From: Kitasatospora sp. CB01950
GTDB taxonomy: Bacteria; Actinomycetota; Actinomycetes; Streptomycetales; Streptomycetaceae
NCBI RefSeq assembly: GCF_001905465.1
Contig: NZ_LISX01000014.1
Location: 62,001-126,000, forward strand
Direction: 5' to 3'
DNA length: 64,000 nucleotides
Part shown: one piece after another, positions 16,833-25,417 of the stretch
Layout: each line of letters begins with the position of its first letter
How positions within the stretch are numbered: position 1 is the stretch's first letter
Program-made: the position numbers and the translations under genes
The notes under the pieces: generated by a model
What the model was told of the DNA's origin: nothing
What the model saw: the letters and a program-made list of their open reading frames with translations, nothing else
Database searches by the model: none

Positions 16833-18154
16833 GAGTGCGCCGCCAGGGCGAGTTGGATGGTGGCGGCGGCGACGATCCCGCGGCGGAACCGGTCGAGCTC
16901 GAGGTTCTCGTCGGGGGCGTGGTTGGCTTCGTCGGCGTTGGCGAGCGGCACCCCGTAGCAGGGGCAGGCGAGTTCGTCGCTGAGGACGGCCATCGGCAGG
17001 CTTCCGCCGAGGGACGGCACCAGCAGGGGCCGCTGGCCGAGGACGTCCTCGACCGCCTGGAGGATGGTGCCGGTATAAGGGGTCTCCGGCAGTGTGGTGG
17101 AGGGGGCCATGGCCGCGCCGGGGACGAATTCGACGTCGGGGGCGTGCTCGGCGATGTGGCGCCGGATGGCGTCGGCGACCTGCTCGGGGGTCTGGCCGCC
17201 GACCAGGCGGGCCTCGCAGCGGGCGACGGCGACGTCGGGGATCACCGCGCGGTGGTCGCCGGAGTCCTCGCAGCTGAGCGAGTTGACGGTCAGGGTGGGC
17301 CGGGCGAAGCGTTCGTGGAACCCGATGCCGGTGGGCGGTTCCATGCCGGTCGCGCCGATCGTCCGGAGCGTCGCGTCGACGTCGACGGGGAGGTCGGCCA
17401 GGGCGGCGAGCTGTCCGCCGCTCAGCGGGGGCACCTGGTCGGCGAAGCCGGGGACGGTGACGATGCCCTCGGCCGTGCGCATGGTTGCCAGCAGCTGCAC
17501 CAGGGACCAGGCGGGGTTGGGCGCGACTCCGCCCCAATTGCCCGAGTGCAGAGGCCGGTTGGCGCCCCGGGCGCGAAGTTCGAACATCAGGATGCCGCGG
17601 ACGCCGAGGACCACGCAGGATCTGCCGGAGTCGTCGACGGGGCCGTCGCTCCAGATCACCAGGTCGGGCCGGCCGACCTGGCGCACGGCCGCGGCGAGGT
17701 TGGGGCTGCCGATCTCCTCCTCGCCGTCGAGCAGGACCGTGACCCGGCAGGGGAACCCGCCGGTCAGGTCCCGCAGGGCGCGCAGTCCGAGGAGTTGGGC
17801 GAGGTGCTGGCCCTTGTTGTCCCCGGTGCCGCGGCCGTACATGCGGCCGTCGCGGATGGAGGGGACGAAGGGGGGTGTGGTCCACAGTTCCAGCGGCCCG
17901 GCGGGCTGGACGTCGTAGTGGCCGTAGATCAGGACGTGCGGTCCGGGGCCGTCGGCGGTGCCCACCAGTGCGGGCCAGCCGCCGGTTTCGACCTCGCGGG
18001 CCTCCAGGCCGGAGGCCCGTAACAGGCGAAGCCCGTGGGCGGCCGCTTCGGCCATGCCTTCGCCGGTACGGCTGACGCTCGGCCGGGAGATCCAGTCCGC
18101 CAGCTCGCCGTCCAGATCGCGGGCCTCGACCCACTCCTGGAGCTGCTTGATCAC
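16829..18154 (-). CDS. M20 family metallopeptidase/dipeptidase
   Basis: The 441-residue protein shows the M20 di-zinc ligands: YGHYDVQPAG (His), GTGDNKGQ (bridging Asp), LLDGEEEIGS (catalytic and metal Glu) and a late HAPDENLE. It matches dipeptidase-type M20 enzymes that act on short peptides in the cytosol. GTG 18154 sits just after GGAGGG; an upstream TTG at 18199 is less likely because it falls in the operator region. A TTA codon occurs at 18022-18020. It is translationally coupled to the S9 peptidase and divergent from a winged-helix regulator that probably controls both. Confidence 0.85.
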   Translation of the reverse strand: MIKQLQEWVEARDLDGELADWISRPSVSRTGEGMAEAAAHGLRLLRASGLEAREVETGGWPALVGTADGPGPHVLIYGHYDVQPAGPLELWTTPPFVPSIRDGRMYGRGTGDNKGQHLAQLLGLRALRDLTGGFPCRVTVLLDGEEEIGSPNLAAAVRQVGRPDLVIWSDGPVDDSGRSCVVLGVRGILMFELRARGANRPLHSGNWGGVAPNPAWSLVQLLATMRTAEGIVTVPGFADQVPPLSGGQLAALADLPVDVDATLRTIGATGMEPPTGIGFHERFARPTLTVNSLSCEDSGDHRAVIPDVAVARCEARLVGGQTPEQVADAIRRHIAEHAPDVEFVPGAAMAPSTTLPETPYTGTILQAVEDVLGQRPLLVPSLGGSLPMAVLSDELACPCYGVPLANADEANHAPDENLELDRFRRGIVAAATIQLALAAHS

Positions 18155-18170
18155 AGACCCTCCAACCGAT

Positions 18171-18194
18171 TGCACAGAATGAAATCGATGTGCA
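18171..18194. promoter_or_regulatory. Inverted repeat in the divergent peptidase/regulator promoter
   Basis: TGCACA (18171-18176) and TGTGCA (18189-18194) form a 6-base inverted repeat with a 12-base spacer, a layout common for dimeric winged-helix repressors. It lies between the M20 start at 18154 and the regulator, so the regulator downstream is the natural candidate to bind it. The repeat also argues that the regulator starts at 18238 and not at the GTG within the repeat (18190). Confidence 0.45.
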
Positions 18195-18237
18195 GTCAAG
18201 CAAACTGACGGTGCGTTGGCAAGGTACAGTCCACGGT

Positions 18238-18789
18238 GTGGAAGCGACCATCGAAGACCTCAAAGCGCTCGGACACCCGGTACGCTGGCGCATTCTGCGG
18301 CTGTGCCTGGACCGCGCCTTCACCAACAAGGAGCTGTCGGTCGAGCTCGACCTCGCTCCCGCAACCACCCTGCGCCACGTCCGCGCACTGGTGAAGACCG
18401 ACTTCCTGGTGGCGGAACCGGTCTGCACCGGCGAGCACGGCGCGCTGCAGCGGCCCTACCGGGCCACCGCACGCACCCGAGGACTGATCATTCCGCCCGA
18501 CGAATCCGGCCTGGCCCAGCAGGTCGACCTGGCCGTACTGGGCGCCCACCGCACCGAGTTGATAGCCGCGGGCAAGGACTCCGGACGCGGCGCCAAGCGC
18601 GGGGTGCTGCGGCTGCGGCCCTCCTCGGTGGACTCGCTGCACCGCCGGATCGAAGCTCTGATCGCCGAGTACGCCGACGAGGCCGACGGCGAGCCGCTGA
18701 GCTACCTGTGGTCGTTGGCCGCCCGCCCGGCACTCGACCCCGACCCCCGCGAGAACAACAGGCCAGCAATGATTGACCGATCGCCGTGA
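18238..18789 (+). CDS. ArsR-like winged-helix transcriptional regulator
   Basis: From GTG 18238 the product has 183 residues. It opens with IEDLKALGHPVRWRILRLC followed by TNKELSVELDLAPATTLRHVR, the ArsR/HTH_20-type winged helix. The C-terminal 100 residues are less conserved and may bind a ligand or make dimer contacts. It is divergent from the M20-S9 peptidase operon and faces an inverted repeat in the shared promoter, so autoregulation and control of the peptidases are likely. An upstream GTG at 18190 would add 16 residues but overlaps the putative operator. Confidence 0.8.
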   Translation: MEATIEDLKALGHPVRWRILRLCLDRAFTNKELSVELDLAPATTLRHVRALVKTDFLVAEPVCTGEHGALQRPYRATARTRGLIIPPDESGLAQQVDLAVLGAHRTELIAAGKDSGRGAKRGVLRLRPSSVDSLHRRIEALIAEYADEADGEPLSYLWSLAARPALDPDPRENNRPAMIDRSP

Positions 18790-18791
18790 CC

Positions 18792-18810
18792 GGTGCTTGA
18801 CTCAAGCACC
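18792..18810. promoter_or_regulatory. Perfect 19-base palindrome
   Basis: GGTGCTTGA and TCAAGCACC are perfect 9-base inverted repeats around a single C. A one-base loop cannot form an RNA hairpin, so a DNA operator for a dimeric regulator is more likely than a terminator. It starts three bases after the winged-helix regulator gene and about 205 bases before the NAD(P)-binding protein gene, whose promoter it may control. Confidence 0.5.
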
Positions 18811-19015
18811 ATTCGAGTGAAACGCCCACCGCCGCCTCGGCGGCCGGAAGGGCGACAGCGCGATTTGCCTGTTCGAACGCGTGGGCCGGTGTCCGGGCCG
18901 GGCAATCCGCCGGCACGGACCATTGGCACGATGCAATCTTGGCGGGGCGGTTCCGCACGCCCTCGGCACTGAATCCGGGGAAACCCGGAGCATTGAATCC
19001 GGAAAAGGGTCACGA

Positions 19016-19690
19016 ATGAAAATTGTCATTGCCGGCGGCCACGGGAAGATCGCCATGCGGTTAACCCGACGCCTCGCCCGACGCGGCGACTCCGTCGTGG
19101 GAATCGTGCGCAACCCCCGCCACATCGAGGACATCAGGAAGCTCGGCGGCGACGCCGCGCTGCTCGACCTCGAGCGCGCGACGGTGGACGAGGTGGCCGC
19201 GGTCGTGGCCGGCGCGGACGCCGTCGTCTTCTCCGCCGGCTCGGGCAACAGCGCCACCGCCGCCCGCCGGGACAAGATGGACCGCGCCGCCGTCGCGCTC
19301 GTCATGGACGGGGCCGAGAAGGCCGGCGTGCGCCGGTTCCTGCACGTCAGCTCGATCAACGTCGGGTGCGCCGAGGACCGCGGCATCGGCGAGGGCTACG
19401 CCGTCTACCTGCGGGCCAAGCACGGTGCCGAGCAGCACATCTTCGCCCGCACCGAGCTGGACTGGACCGTCCTGCGGCCCGGCGTGCTCACCGACGGCAA
19501 CGGCGAAGGCACCGTCGAACTCACCGTCGGCGCCGAGGTGGCGCCCCGGGGCGCCAGGTTCGACCAGGTCGCCCGGGAGGACGTCGCGGGCGTCCTGGAA
19601 GCACTCATCGACCGGCCCGGGACCGCCGGCCGCATCTACGTGGTGGTCGGCGGACCGACCCCCATCGAGAAGGCGGTCGACGCCCTCTAA
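19016..19690 (+). CDS. NAD(P)-binding Rossmann protein (NmrA/atypical SDR-like)
   Basis: The 224-residue protein begins IVIAGGHGKIAMRLTRRLA, an NAD(P)-binding glycine loop. It then has LDLERATVDEVAAVVAGADAVVFSAG and LHVSSINVG, with YAVYLRAKHGAEQ as the Y-x(3-4)-K-type region, and matches short atypical SDR/NAD(P)H-binding proteins. It could reduce or epimerise an intermediate, or act as an NADPH sensor; no substrate is evident. A TTA codon at 19061-19063 lies within the first 20 codons. ATG 19016 is preceded by GGAAAAGGG. It precedes the LuxR-type regulator on the same strand. Confidence 0.75.
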   Translation: MKIVIAGGHGKIAMRLTRRLARRGDSVVGIVRNPRHIEDIRKLGGDAALLDLERATVDEVAAVVAGADAVVFSAGSGNSATAARRDKMDRAAVALVMDGAEKAGVRRFLHVSSINVGCAEDRGIGEGYAVYLRAKHGAEQHIFARTELDWTVLRPGVLTDGNGEGTVELTVGAEVAPRGARFDQVAREDVAGVLEALIDRPGTAGRIYVVVGGPTPIEKAVDAL

Positions 19691-19984
19691 CACGCACTGC
19701 GCGGACCACGCCCGCCGCCCCGGGACCCGGGGCGGCGCGGCACGGGCCCGCCACGGATTCCCGACGCCGGGAATCCGGGAATGCCGGCCGATCACAGCCC
19801 GGCCACAGCTCCTGCCGGACGCGATCCCGGCAGGCACGACACGGAACGCCACACGGACGGCGGTGCCCCACGCCCTGCCGGAAAAACGTGCGGGCGAAAT
19901 TCCCTACCCTCCCCGCGCGGTTCCGATTCCGGCGGGGGCACAGCACGAAAGGTCTCCTTTCAACACACCGGGGGGTGCTTTGTT

Positions 19985-21412
19985 GTGCAATCAATTGCCG
20001 AGACAAGACCGGTGCATGGGCCCGGCATAGTGATCGTCGGCGACGGCACCGTGAAAACGGCACAGTCGAACAACCCGGACGCATATCGATTAGGCTCCCT
20101 CGCGGTGGTCGGACCGCCGCCCCACCGGTTTCTGGACGCCCGCACCCTGGACGCCCCGGCCGGCTGCACCCACTGGGCGGTGACCGCGGCGACCATCCCC
20201 TCCTGGGACGCGGCGACCGGCACCGACGCGGCCGCCCGCCCGCGCTTCGCGGACGACATCGACGGGCTCTCGGCCCGGGCCCACTGGGCCGGCCTGCTGC
20301 TCCTGGAGGGCTGCGCCGCCGAAGGCGCCGCCACCGAACCGGCCCTGCCCGAGCGGCACATGCTCGACACGGCGATCGGACCGGCCGTCACCACCCTGGT
20401 CGTCGCGGCCCGGGCGCCCCACTGGTTCGACCCGGAGGCGGCCGACCGGCCCGGCCCCGGCCGGCCCTGGTTCGCCGAGATCGGCTACGCACACTGCTTC
20501 GCCCTGCTGATGGCCGGTCAGGTGCGCCACGCCTGCCGGATCGCCGAGAACGGCTACCGCCACGAGGTGGCCGCCGGGAACACCGCCCTGGCCGACGGCT
20601 GGCTGGCGATACGCGGCCGGGTCGCCGACGTGACCGGCGCCCCGCACCGCCTCGACCGCCCCACCCCGCACCTCGTGCTGGCGCCGCGCCCCGCCGCACT
20701 CGCCGTCTTCGGCGACCAGGCCGACGCCCGCCAGGACAGTCGGCACGAGAACCGTCTCTTCCTGCCCTGGTCGACCCTCAGCCGGGCCTGGGCCACCGCG
20801 GCCGGCGGGAACACCACCCTCGCCGCCCGCCAGGCCCTGGCCGCCGCCGACATCGCCATGGCCCTGGGCCAGTACGCCGTCGAAGCCACCGCGAGCTACG
20901 ACGTGGCCCGCCTGGGCAACCCGCACGCCGTCCGGCACCGCCTGGCCGCGCTCATCGAACTGGTCCCCGGGCCGGTCGTGCCCGCCATGGCCGCCGCCGC
21001 GGCCGCACTGGCCCGCTCCGACCCCGCGGCACTGGACCTCGCCGGCGCGAAGTTCACCAAACTGGGCATGGACCTGCTCGCCGCGGAGACCGCCACCGCC
21101 GCGGCCGCCCTGCGCCGCACCCGCACCTCCCCCAGCTCCCTCGCCTGTCCGACCGCGACGACCCCGCTGCTGCAGCTGACCGCACCATTGGTCGACCTGA
21201 CCAGCCGCGAACGGGACGTCGTCCTCCTGGCCGCGGGCTGCCTGACCAGTCCCGCCATCGGGCACCGACTGGCCCTGTCCGCCCGCACCGTCGACAACTA
21301 CCTGGGCCGCGCCTACCAGAAGCTCGGGGTGACCAGTCGCCGCGATCTGGGCCCACTGGTCGTCGGCGACCGCACCCCGCCGCACATCCACGCCGAAGGG
21401 AAACAGCGATGA
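19985..21412 (+). CDS. LuxR-type transcriptional regulator, probable cluster regulator
   Basis: From GTG 19985 (after a G-rich site in CCGGGGGGTG) the product has 475 residues. The last 70 residues carry a LuxR helix-turn-helix: LTSRERDVVLLAAG, ARTVDNYLGRAYQKLGVTS. The long N-terminal region is Ala-rich and helical and lacks a visible Walker motif, so this is not a classical LAL ATPase. It is the only LuxR-type protein in the NRPS/PKS cluster and overlaps the methyltransferase start (ATGA). A TTA codon at 20090-20092 makes it a likely bldA checkpoint. The start is uncertain; GTG 20030 is an alternative, and the TTA lies inside either version. Confidence 0.75.
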   Translation: MQSIAETRPVHGPGIVIVGDGTVKTAQSNNPDAYRLGSLAVVGPPPHRFLDARTLDAPAGCTHWAVTAATIPSWDAATGTDAAARPRFADDIDGLSARAHWAGLLLLEGCAAEGAATEPALPERHMLDTAIGPAVTTLVVAARAPHWFDPEAADRPGPGRPWFAEIGYAHCFALLMAGQVRHACRIAENGYRHEVAAGNTALADGWLAIRGRVADVTGAPHRLDRPTPHLVLAPRPAALAVFGDQADARQDSRHENRLFLPWSTLSRAWATAAGGNTTLAARQALAAADIAMALGQYAVEATASYDVARLGNPHAVRHRLAALIELVPGPVVPAMAAAAAALARSDPAALDLAGAKFTKLGMDLLAAETATAAAALRRTRTSPSSLACPTATTPLLQLTAPLVDLTSRERDVVLLAAGCLTSPAIGHRLALSARTVDNYLGRAYQKLGVTSRRDLGPLVVGDRTPPHIHAEGKQR

Positions 21413-22227
21413 CCTCCATGAGCGACCTCGAGAAGATATCGGCCAACCGGGAAGGCTTCAATCTGCGCGCCCGGGCGCACATGCAGTCCTCCTACTACAA
21501 CGTCGAGCAGTTCAAGCAGGGCCACAACATGCTCCGCAAGCTGGAGCAGGAGGAGCTCGGCGACGTCAGCGGCAAGACCCTGCTCGAACTCCAGTGCCAC
21601 ATCGGCGTCAACTCGCTCTCGCTGGCCCGCATGGGCGCGAAGGTCACCGGCACCGACATCTCCGACGAGGCCATCGACATCGCCCGCGGCCTCGCCGCCG
21701 AGCTCGACCTCGACGCGCAGTTCGTCCAGGCCAACCTCTACGACCTGCCCAGCGTCCTCGACGGCCAGTTCGACATGGTCTTCACCGGCTACGGCACCCT
21801 GTCGTTCCTGCCCGACATCGACGCCTGGGCCAAGGTCGCCACGCAGTACGTCAAGCCGGGCGGCACCCTGACCGTGGTCGAGATCCACCCGATGCTCACC
21901 CTCATGGGCGACGTGGACGGCGAACTGCGGATCGCCCGCTCGCTGTTCCAGTCCCGGGACGTGCACCACGAGATGTCCTCCACCTACTCCGACCGGATCG
22001 AGGACGAGGTGGAGGTGGAGACCCACAGCATCTACGGCTGGCGCTGGAGCATCGAGCAGGTCGTCAACGCCCTCATCAACGCGGGCATGACCATCGAGCG
22101 CATCCGCGAGGTCCCCTACGACGCCCGCCAGCGGCTCCCGCTGATGGTGCCGGACGGCGACCACAACTGGCGCATCCCGGGCGACCCGATCCCGCTGTCC
22201 TTCTCCTGCATCGCCCGGCGGGCGTGA
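21409..22227 (+). CDS. Class I SAM-dependent methyltransferase
   Basis: The 272-residue protein has SAM motif I as LLELQCHIGVNSLSLARMGA near residue 58, followed by VTGTDISDEAIDIAR (acidic residue for ribose) and FDMVFTGYGTLSFLPD. These features define a UbiE/class I methyltransferase. It is coupled to the upstream LuxR gene and followed eight bases later by the FkbG-like gene. It is presumably a tailoring enzyme of the NRPS/PKS product; whether it methylates O, N or C cannot be told. Confidence 0.85.
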   Translation: MTSMSDLEKISANREGFNLRARAHMQSSYYNVEQFKQGHNMLRKLEQEELGDVSGKTLLELQCHIGVNSLSLARMGAKVTGTDISDEAIDIARGLAAELDLDAQFVQANLYDLPSVLDGQFDMVFTGYGTLSFLPDIDAWAKVATQYVKPGGTLTVVEIHPMLTLMGDVDGELRIARSLFQSRDVHHEMSSTYSDRIEDEVEVETHSIYGWRWSIEQVVNALINAGMTIERIREVPYDARQRLPLMVPDGDHNWRIPGDPIPLSFSCIARRA

Positions 22228-22235
22228 GCCGCGCC

Positions 22236-22898
22236 ATGGCAGAGCAGATCGTCGCCACCCCGGAAATCCGCGAGTACGTGCGCGCCGTCTCGCTGCGCGA
22301 GGACCCCCTGCTGGCCGAACTGCGCGAGCAGACCGCCGGACTGCCCGGCGGCACGGCCATGCAGGTGATGGCCGAGGAGGGCCAGCTGCTGGCGCTCCTG
22401 GTGGGCCTGACCGGCGCCCGGTCGGTCCTGGAGATCGGCACCTTCACCGGCTACAGCACCCTGTGCATGGCCCGTGCGCTGCCGTCCGAGGGCACCCTGG
22501 TCACCCTGGACCTCAACGGGCGGTGGCCGGCCATCGGCGCCGACTACTGGCGGCGCGCCGGCGTCGCCGACCGCATCGACGTCCGCCTCGGGGACGCCTC
22601 GCAGACCCTGGCCGCGCTCCTCGACGAACGGGGCAAGGAGAGCTTCGACCTCGTCTTCATCGACGCGGACAAGGCCAACTACGGTGCCTACTACGAGGCC
22701 GCGCTCGGCCTCACCCGCCCGCAGGGGCTGATCGTCATCGACAACACGCTGTTCTTCGGGCGGGTCGTCGATCCCGACAGCCACGACCCGGACACCGTCG
22801 CGGTCCGGGAGCTCAACACCGCGCTGCACGAAGATCCCCGCGTGGACGTCTCCATGCTCACCATGGCCGACGGCATCACGCTGGCCCGCAAGCGCTGA
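22236..22898 (+). CDS. FkbG-like O-methyltransferase for methoxymalonyl-ACP
   Basis: The 220-residue protein belongs to the CCoAOMT-like class of O-methyltransferases: VLEIGTFTGYSTLCMARAL (SAM motif), VTLDLN, and VFIDADKANYGAYYEAAL with metal-binding acidic residues and IVIDNTLFFG. FkbG of FK506/FK520 and the homologue in ansamitocin biosynthesis are of this type and length and methylate hydroxymalonyl-ACP. The other four Fkb-type functions are encoded just across the shared terminator on the opposite strand, which supports this role over a catechol substrate. Family assignment is firm; the specific role is inferred from context. Confidence 0.8.
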   Translation: MAEQIVATPEIREYVRAVSLREDPLLAELREQTAGLPGGTAMQVMAEEGQLLALLVGLTGARSVLEIGTFTGYSTLCMARALPSEGTLVTLDLNGRWPAIGADYWRRAGVADRIDVRLGDASQTLAALLDERGKESFDLVFIDADKANYGAYYEAALGLTRPQGLIVIDNTLFFGRVVDPDSHDPDTVAVRELNTALHEDPRVDVSMLTMADGITLARKR

Positions 22899-22915
22899 CC
22901 CCCGCGGGCCCGGCG

Positions 22916-22960
22916 CACGAAGAAGTCCCCCCGACAGCCGGTCGGGGGGACTCCTTCGTG
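22916..22960. terminator. Shared 20-base hairpin terminator between convergent operons
   Basis: Two 20-base arms (22916-22935 and 22941-22960) with one mismatch flank a five-base loop and include a run of six G-C pairs. It lies 17 bases after the FkbG-like stop codon. The single mismatch becomes a G-U pair in the minus-strand transcript, so it should also work for the FkbH end of the main operon. Confidence 0.8.
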
Positions 22961-23186
22961 TGTGCGGCGGGTGCCAACGGCATTGCTGCGGCGCGGAGTT
23001 GCCACCAGGGCCCCGCGCCCGCCGCCGCGCGCAGAGGCCGCCTCCGTGCCCCGCTTCCGCCTCCGCCGCCGCACCGCGCCCGCACATGCCGGCGCCCGCC
23101 GCCCCCGCCGGGGGGCGGGGAACGACGGGCGCGGGTGCCGCTGCCCGGTGCGCGCCCGCAAGGCGCGCCGGAGGGGAGGCGGCAGG

Positions 23187-24284
23187 TCAGGGTGCGGCGG
23201 CCAGGGCGACGGCGGTCAGGCGCAGCGTGTCGGGCACCGGCCGGGGGGCCGGCGTGATGTGCAGCCGCTGCGTCTGTCCGCTTTCCGGCGGGGCCAACTC
23301 GGCCACGCAGGCGCAGAGTTCGTCGGTGAACCCGGCGAAGCGGTAGGCGACCTCCATGACCCGGTTGCGCGCGGTGGGGCGGAAGTCGGCGATCAGGTGG
23401 ACACCGGCCGCGGCCGCCTCGCCGACCAGCCAGTTCAGAACGGTGGCACCGGCGCCGAAGGAGACGACGCGGCAGGAGGTGGCGAGCAGCTTGAGGTGCC
23501 AGGCCGCGGGGCCGCGCTCCACCAGGCCGACGCCGACGGCGCCGTGCGAGCCGAAGCGGTCGCTCATCGTGATGGCGAGGACCTCGTGGCGGGGGTCGTC
23601 CAGGAGCGCGCGCAGGTCGGCGTCCGAGTAGTGCACGCCGGTGGCGTTCATCTGGCTGGTGCGCAGGGTGAGTTCCTCCATGCGCGAGATGTCCTCGGGG
23701 GTGGCCCGGCGGATCTCCATGACGAGGTCCAGGGAGCGCAGGAACTCCTGCGACGGGCCGTCGAAGGAGTCCTGCTCGGCCTGGCGGCGCGCGTTGGCCA
23801 GGTACATCTCGCGGCGGCGGCGCGAGTCGACGGTGACCGTGGCCGGGGTGAACTCCGGCAGGTCCAGCAGCCCGGTCGCGTCCTCCGCCGGGTAGCAGCG
23901 CACCTGCGGGTGGTGGAAGGCCACCTCGGCGCGTTCGGCGGGCTGGTCGTCGATGAAGGCGATCGTGTGGAGGGCGAACTTCAGGTCGTCGGCGATCTCC
24001 TGGACGGATGTCGACTTGGGGCCCCAGCCGATCCTGGCGTGCACGAAGTACTCGGCGAGGCCGAGGTCCTCCAGGCGCTGCCAGGCGGGTTGGTGGTCGT
24101 TCTTGCTGGCGACGGCCTGCAGGATGCCGCGGGCGTCGAGGCCGAGGACGGTCTCGCGGACCCGGGCGTCGACGGCGACGTCGTCGCCCTCGAGCAGGGT
24201 GCCCTTCCACAGGGTGTTGTCGAGGTCCCAGACGACGCACTTGACGGTGGGGAGCGGTTGGTCTGGTGACTGCGGTCCGCTCAC
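23187..24284 (-). CDS. FkbH-like glyceryl-ACP synthase (HAD-IIIC)
   Basis: The 365-residue protein has the HAD nucleophile motif VWDLDNTLWKGTLLEGD near the N-terminus, ILQAVASKND, FIDDQPAERAEV (motif IV-like) and a C-terminal GNAT-like domain (GVHYSDADLRALL, HLKLLATSCRV). This is the FkbH architecture. In FK506/FK520, ansamitocin and oxazolomycin pathways FkbH dephosphorylates 1,3-bisphosphoglycerate and loads the glyceryl group on a dedicated ACP. GTG 24284 follows AAAGGAG and overlaps the acyl-CoA dehydrogenase stop codon (GTGA). It is the last gene of the main operon. Confidence 0.9.
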   Translation of the reverse strand: MSGPQSPDQPLPTVKCVVWDLDNTLWKGTLLEGDDVAVDARVRETVLGLDARGILQAVASKNDHQPAWQRLEDLGLAEYFVHARIGWGPKSTSVQEIADDLKFALHTIAFIDDQPAERAEVAFHHPQVRCYPAEDATGLLDLPEFTPATVTVDSRRRREMYLANARRQAEQDSFDGPSQEFLRSLDLVMEIRRATPEDISRMEELTLRTSQMNATGVHYSDADLRALLDDPRHEVLAITMSDRFGSHGAVGVGLVERGPAAWHLKLLATSCRVVSFGAGATVLNWLVGEAAAAGVHLIADFRPTARNRVMEVAYRFAGFTDELCACVAELAPPESGQTQRLHITPAPRPVPDTLRLTAVALAAAP

Positions 24285-25417
24285 TGCGCCGGCTCCTTTC
24301 GCGCGGTGGATTTCCCGGTGGCCAGGGCGTGCCTGGCCAGTTCGAGCTGGCAGATCTCGCTGCTGCCTTCGATGATCTCCATCAGCTTGGCGTCGCGGTA
24401 CGCGCGGGCGACCACGTGCCCGTCGACGGCGCCGGCGGAGGCCATCGCCTGCACCGCCGAGGCGCTGCCCCGGACGGCCTGGGTGGCGCTGACGTGCTTG
24501 GCCAGGACGGTGGAGATGACCAGCTCCGGTGAGCCGGCCTCCCAGTGCTCGGCGGCGTCCCGGCACACGCCGGTGGCGATGCGCTCGGCGGCGTAGAGCT
24601 CGGCGATGCGGCGGGCCACCAGCTGGTGCTCGCCGATCGGCCGGCCGAACTGGCGCCGGGTGGCGGCGTGTTCGGTGACGGCGGCCAGGCAGCCGCGCAG
24701 GATGCCGACGCAGCCCCAGGCCACCGACATCCGACCGTAGGCGAGCGCGGTGGTGATCAGGAAGGGCAGCGCCAGTGCCGCGCCGCCCAGGACGTTGGCG
24801 GCGGGCAGCCGCACGCCCTCCAGGTGGACCTGGGCGTGGCCCGCCGCGCGGCAGCCCATCGGGTGGGGGATCTTCTCGATCCGCACGCCCGGGGTGTCGA
24901 CGGGCACGACGACCGCGACGGCGCCGTCGCCGCTCCTGGCGATGACGACGATCAGGTCGGCGTAGGCGGCGGCGGTGATCCACATCTTGCTGCCGTCGAG
25001 GACCACGCTGTCGCCGTCGTGCTGCACCCGGGCGCTCATCGCGCCCAGGTCGCTGCCGGCCTCGGGTTCGCTGAACGCGACGGCCGCGAGGCGGCCGCCG
25101 GTCAACCGGGGCAGGAAGGCGGCGCGCTGCTCGGCGGTGCCCAGGCGCTGGATCGTCCAGGCCGCCATGCCCTGGGAGGTCATGACGCTGCGCAGCGAGC
25201 TGCACAGGCTCCCGACGTGGGCGGTGAGTTCACCGCTGTCGCGGCCGGTGAGGCCGAGGCCGCCGTACTGCTTGTGGACCTCCGCGCACAGCAGGCCGGC
25301 GGCGCCCAGCTCGGTCAGCAGGGTGCGGGGGATCTCGCCCGCGGTGTCCCAGGCGCCGGCGTCCCTCCGGACGAGGTCCCAGGTGTCCTGGTGTCCGGAG
25401 GCGGCCGCGTCAGACAT
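24281..25417 (-). CDS. FkbI-like acyl-CoA dehydrogenase acting on ACP
   Basis: The 378-residue protein has acyl-CoA dehydrogenase motifs: AFSEPEAGSDLGAMSARV (flavin/substrate loop), KMWITAAAYADLIVVIAR, and near the end EIIEGSSEICQLELARHAL with the ARRQFGRPIGEHQ region before it. In the methoxymalonyl-ACP pathway FkbI oxidises the glyceryl-derived aldehyde/alcohol stage on the ACP together with FkbK. It overlaps the ACP gene by eight bases and FkbH by four. The specific role rests on the conserved H-I-J-K gene set. Confidence 0.88.
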   Translation of the reverse strand: MSDAAASGHQDTWDLVRRDAGAWDTAGEIPRTLLTELGAAGLLCAEVHKQYGGLGLTGRDSGELTAHVGSLCSSLRSVMTSQGMAAWTIQRLGTAEQRAAFLPRLTGGRLAAVAFSEPEAGSDLGAMSARVQHDGDSVVLDGSKMWITAAAYADLIVVIARSGDGAVAVVVPVDTPGVRIEKIPHPMGCRAAGHAQVHLEGVRLPAANVLGGAALALPFLITTALAYGRMSVAWGCVGILRGCLAAVTEHAATRRQFGRPIGEHQLVARRIAELYAAERIATGVCRDAAEHWEAGSPELVISTVLAKHVSATQAVRGSASAVQAMASAGAVDGHVVARAYRDAKLMEIIEGSSEICQLELARHALATGKSTARKEPAQ

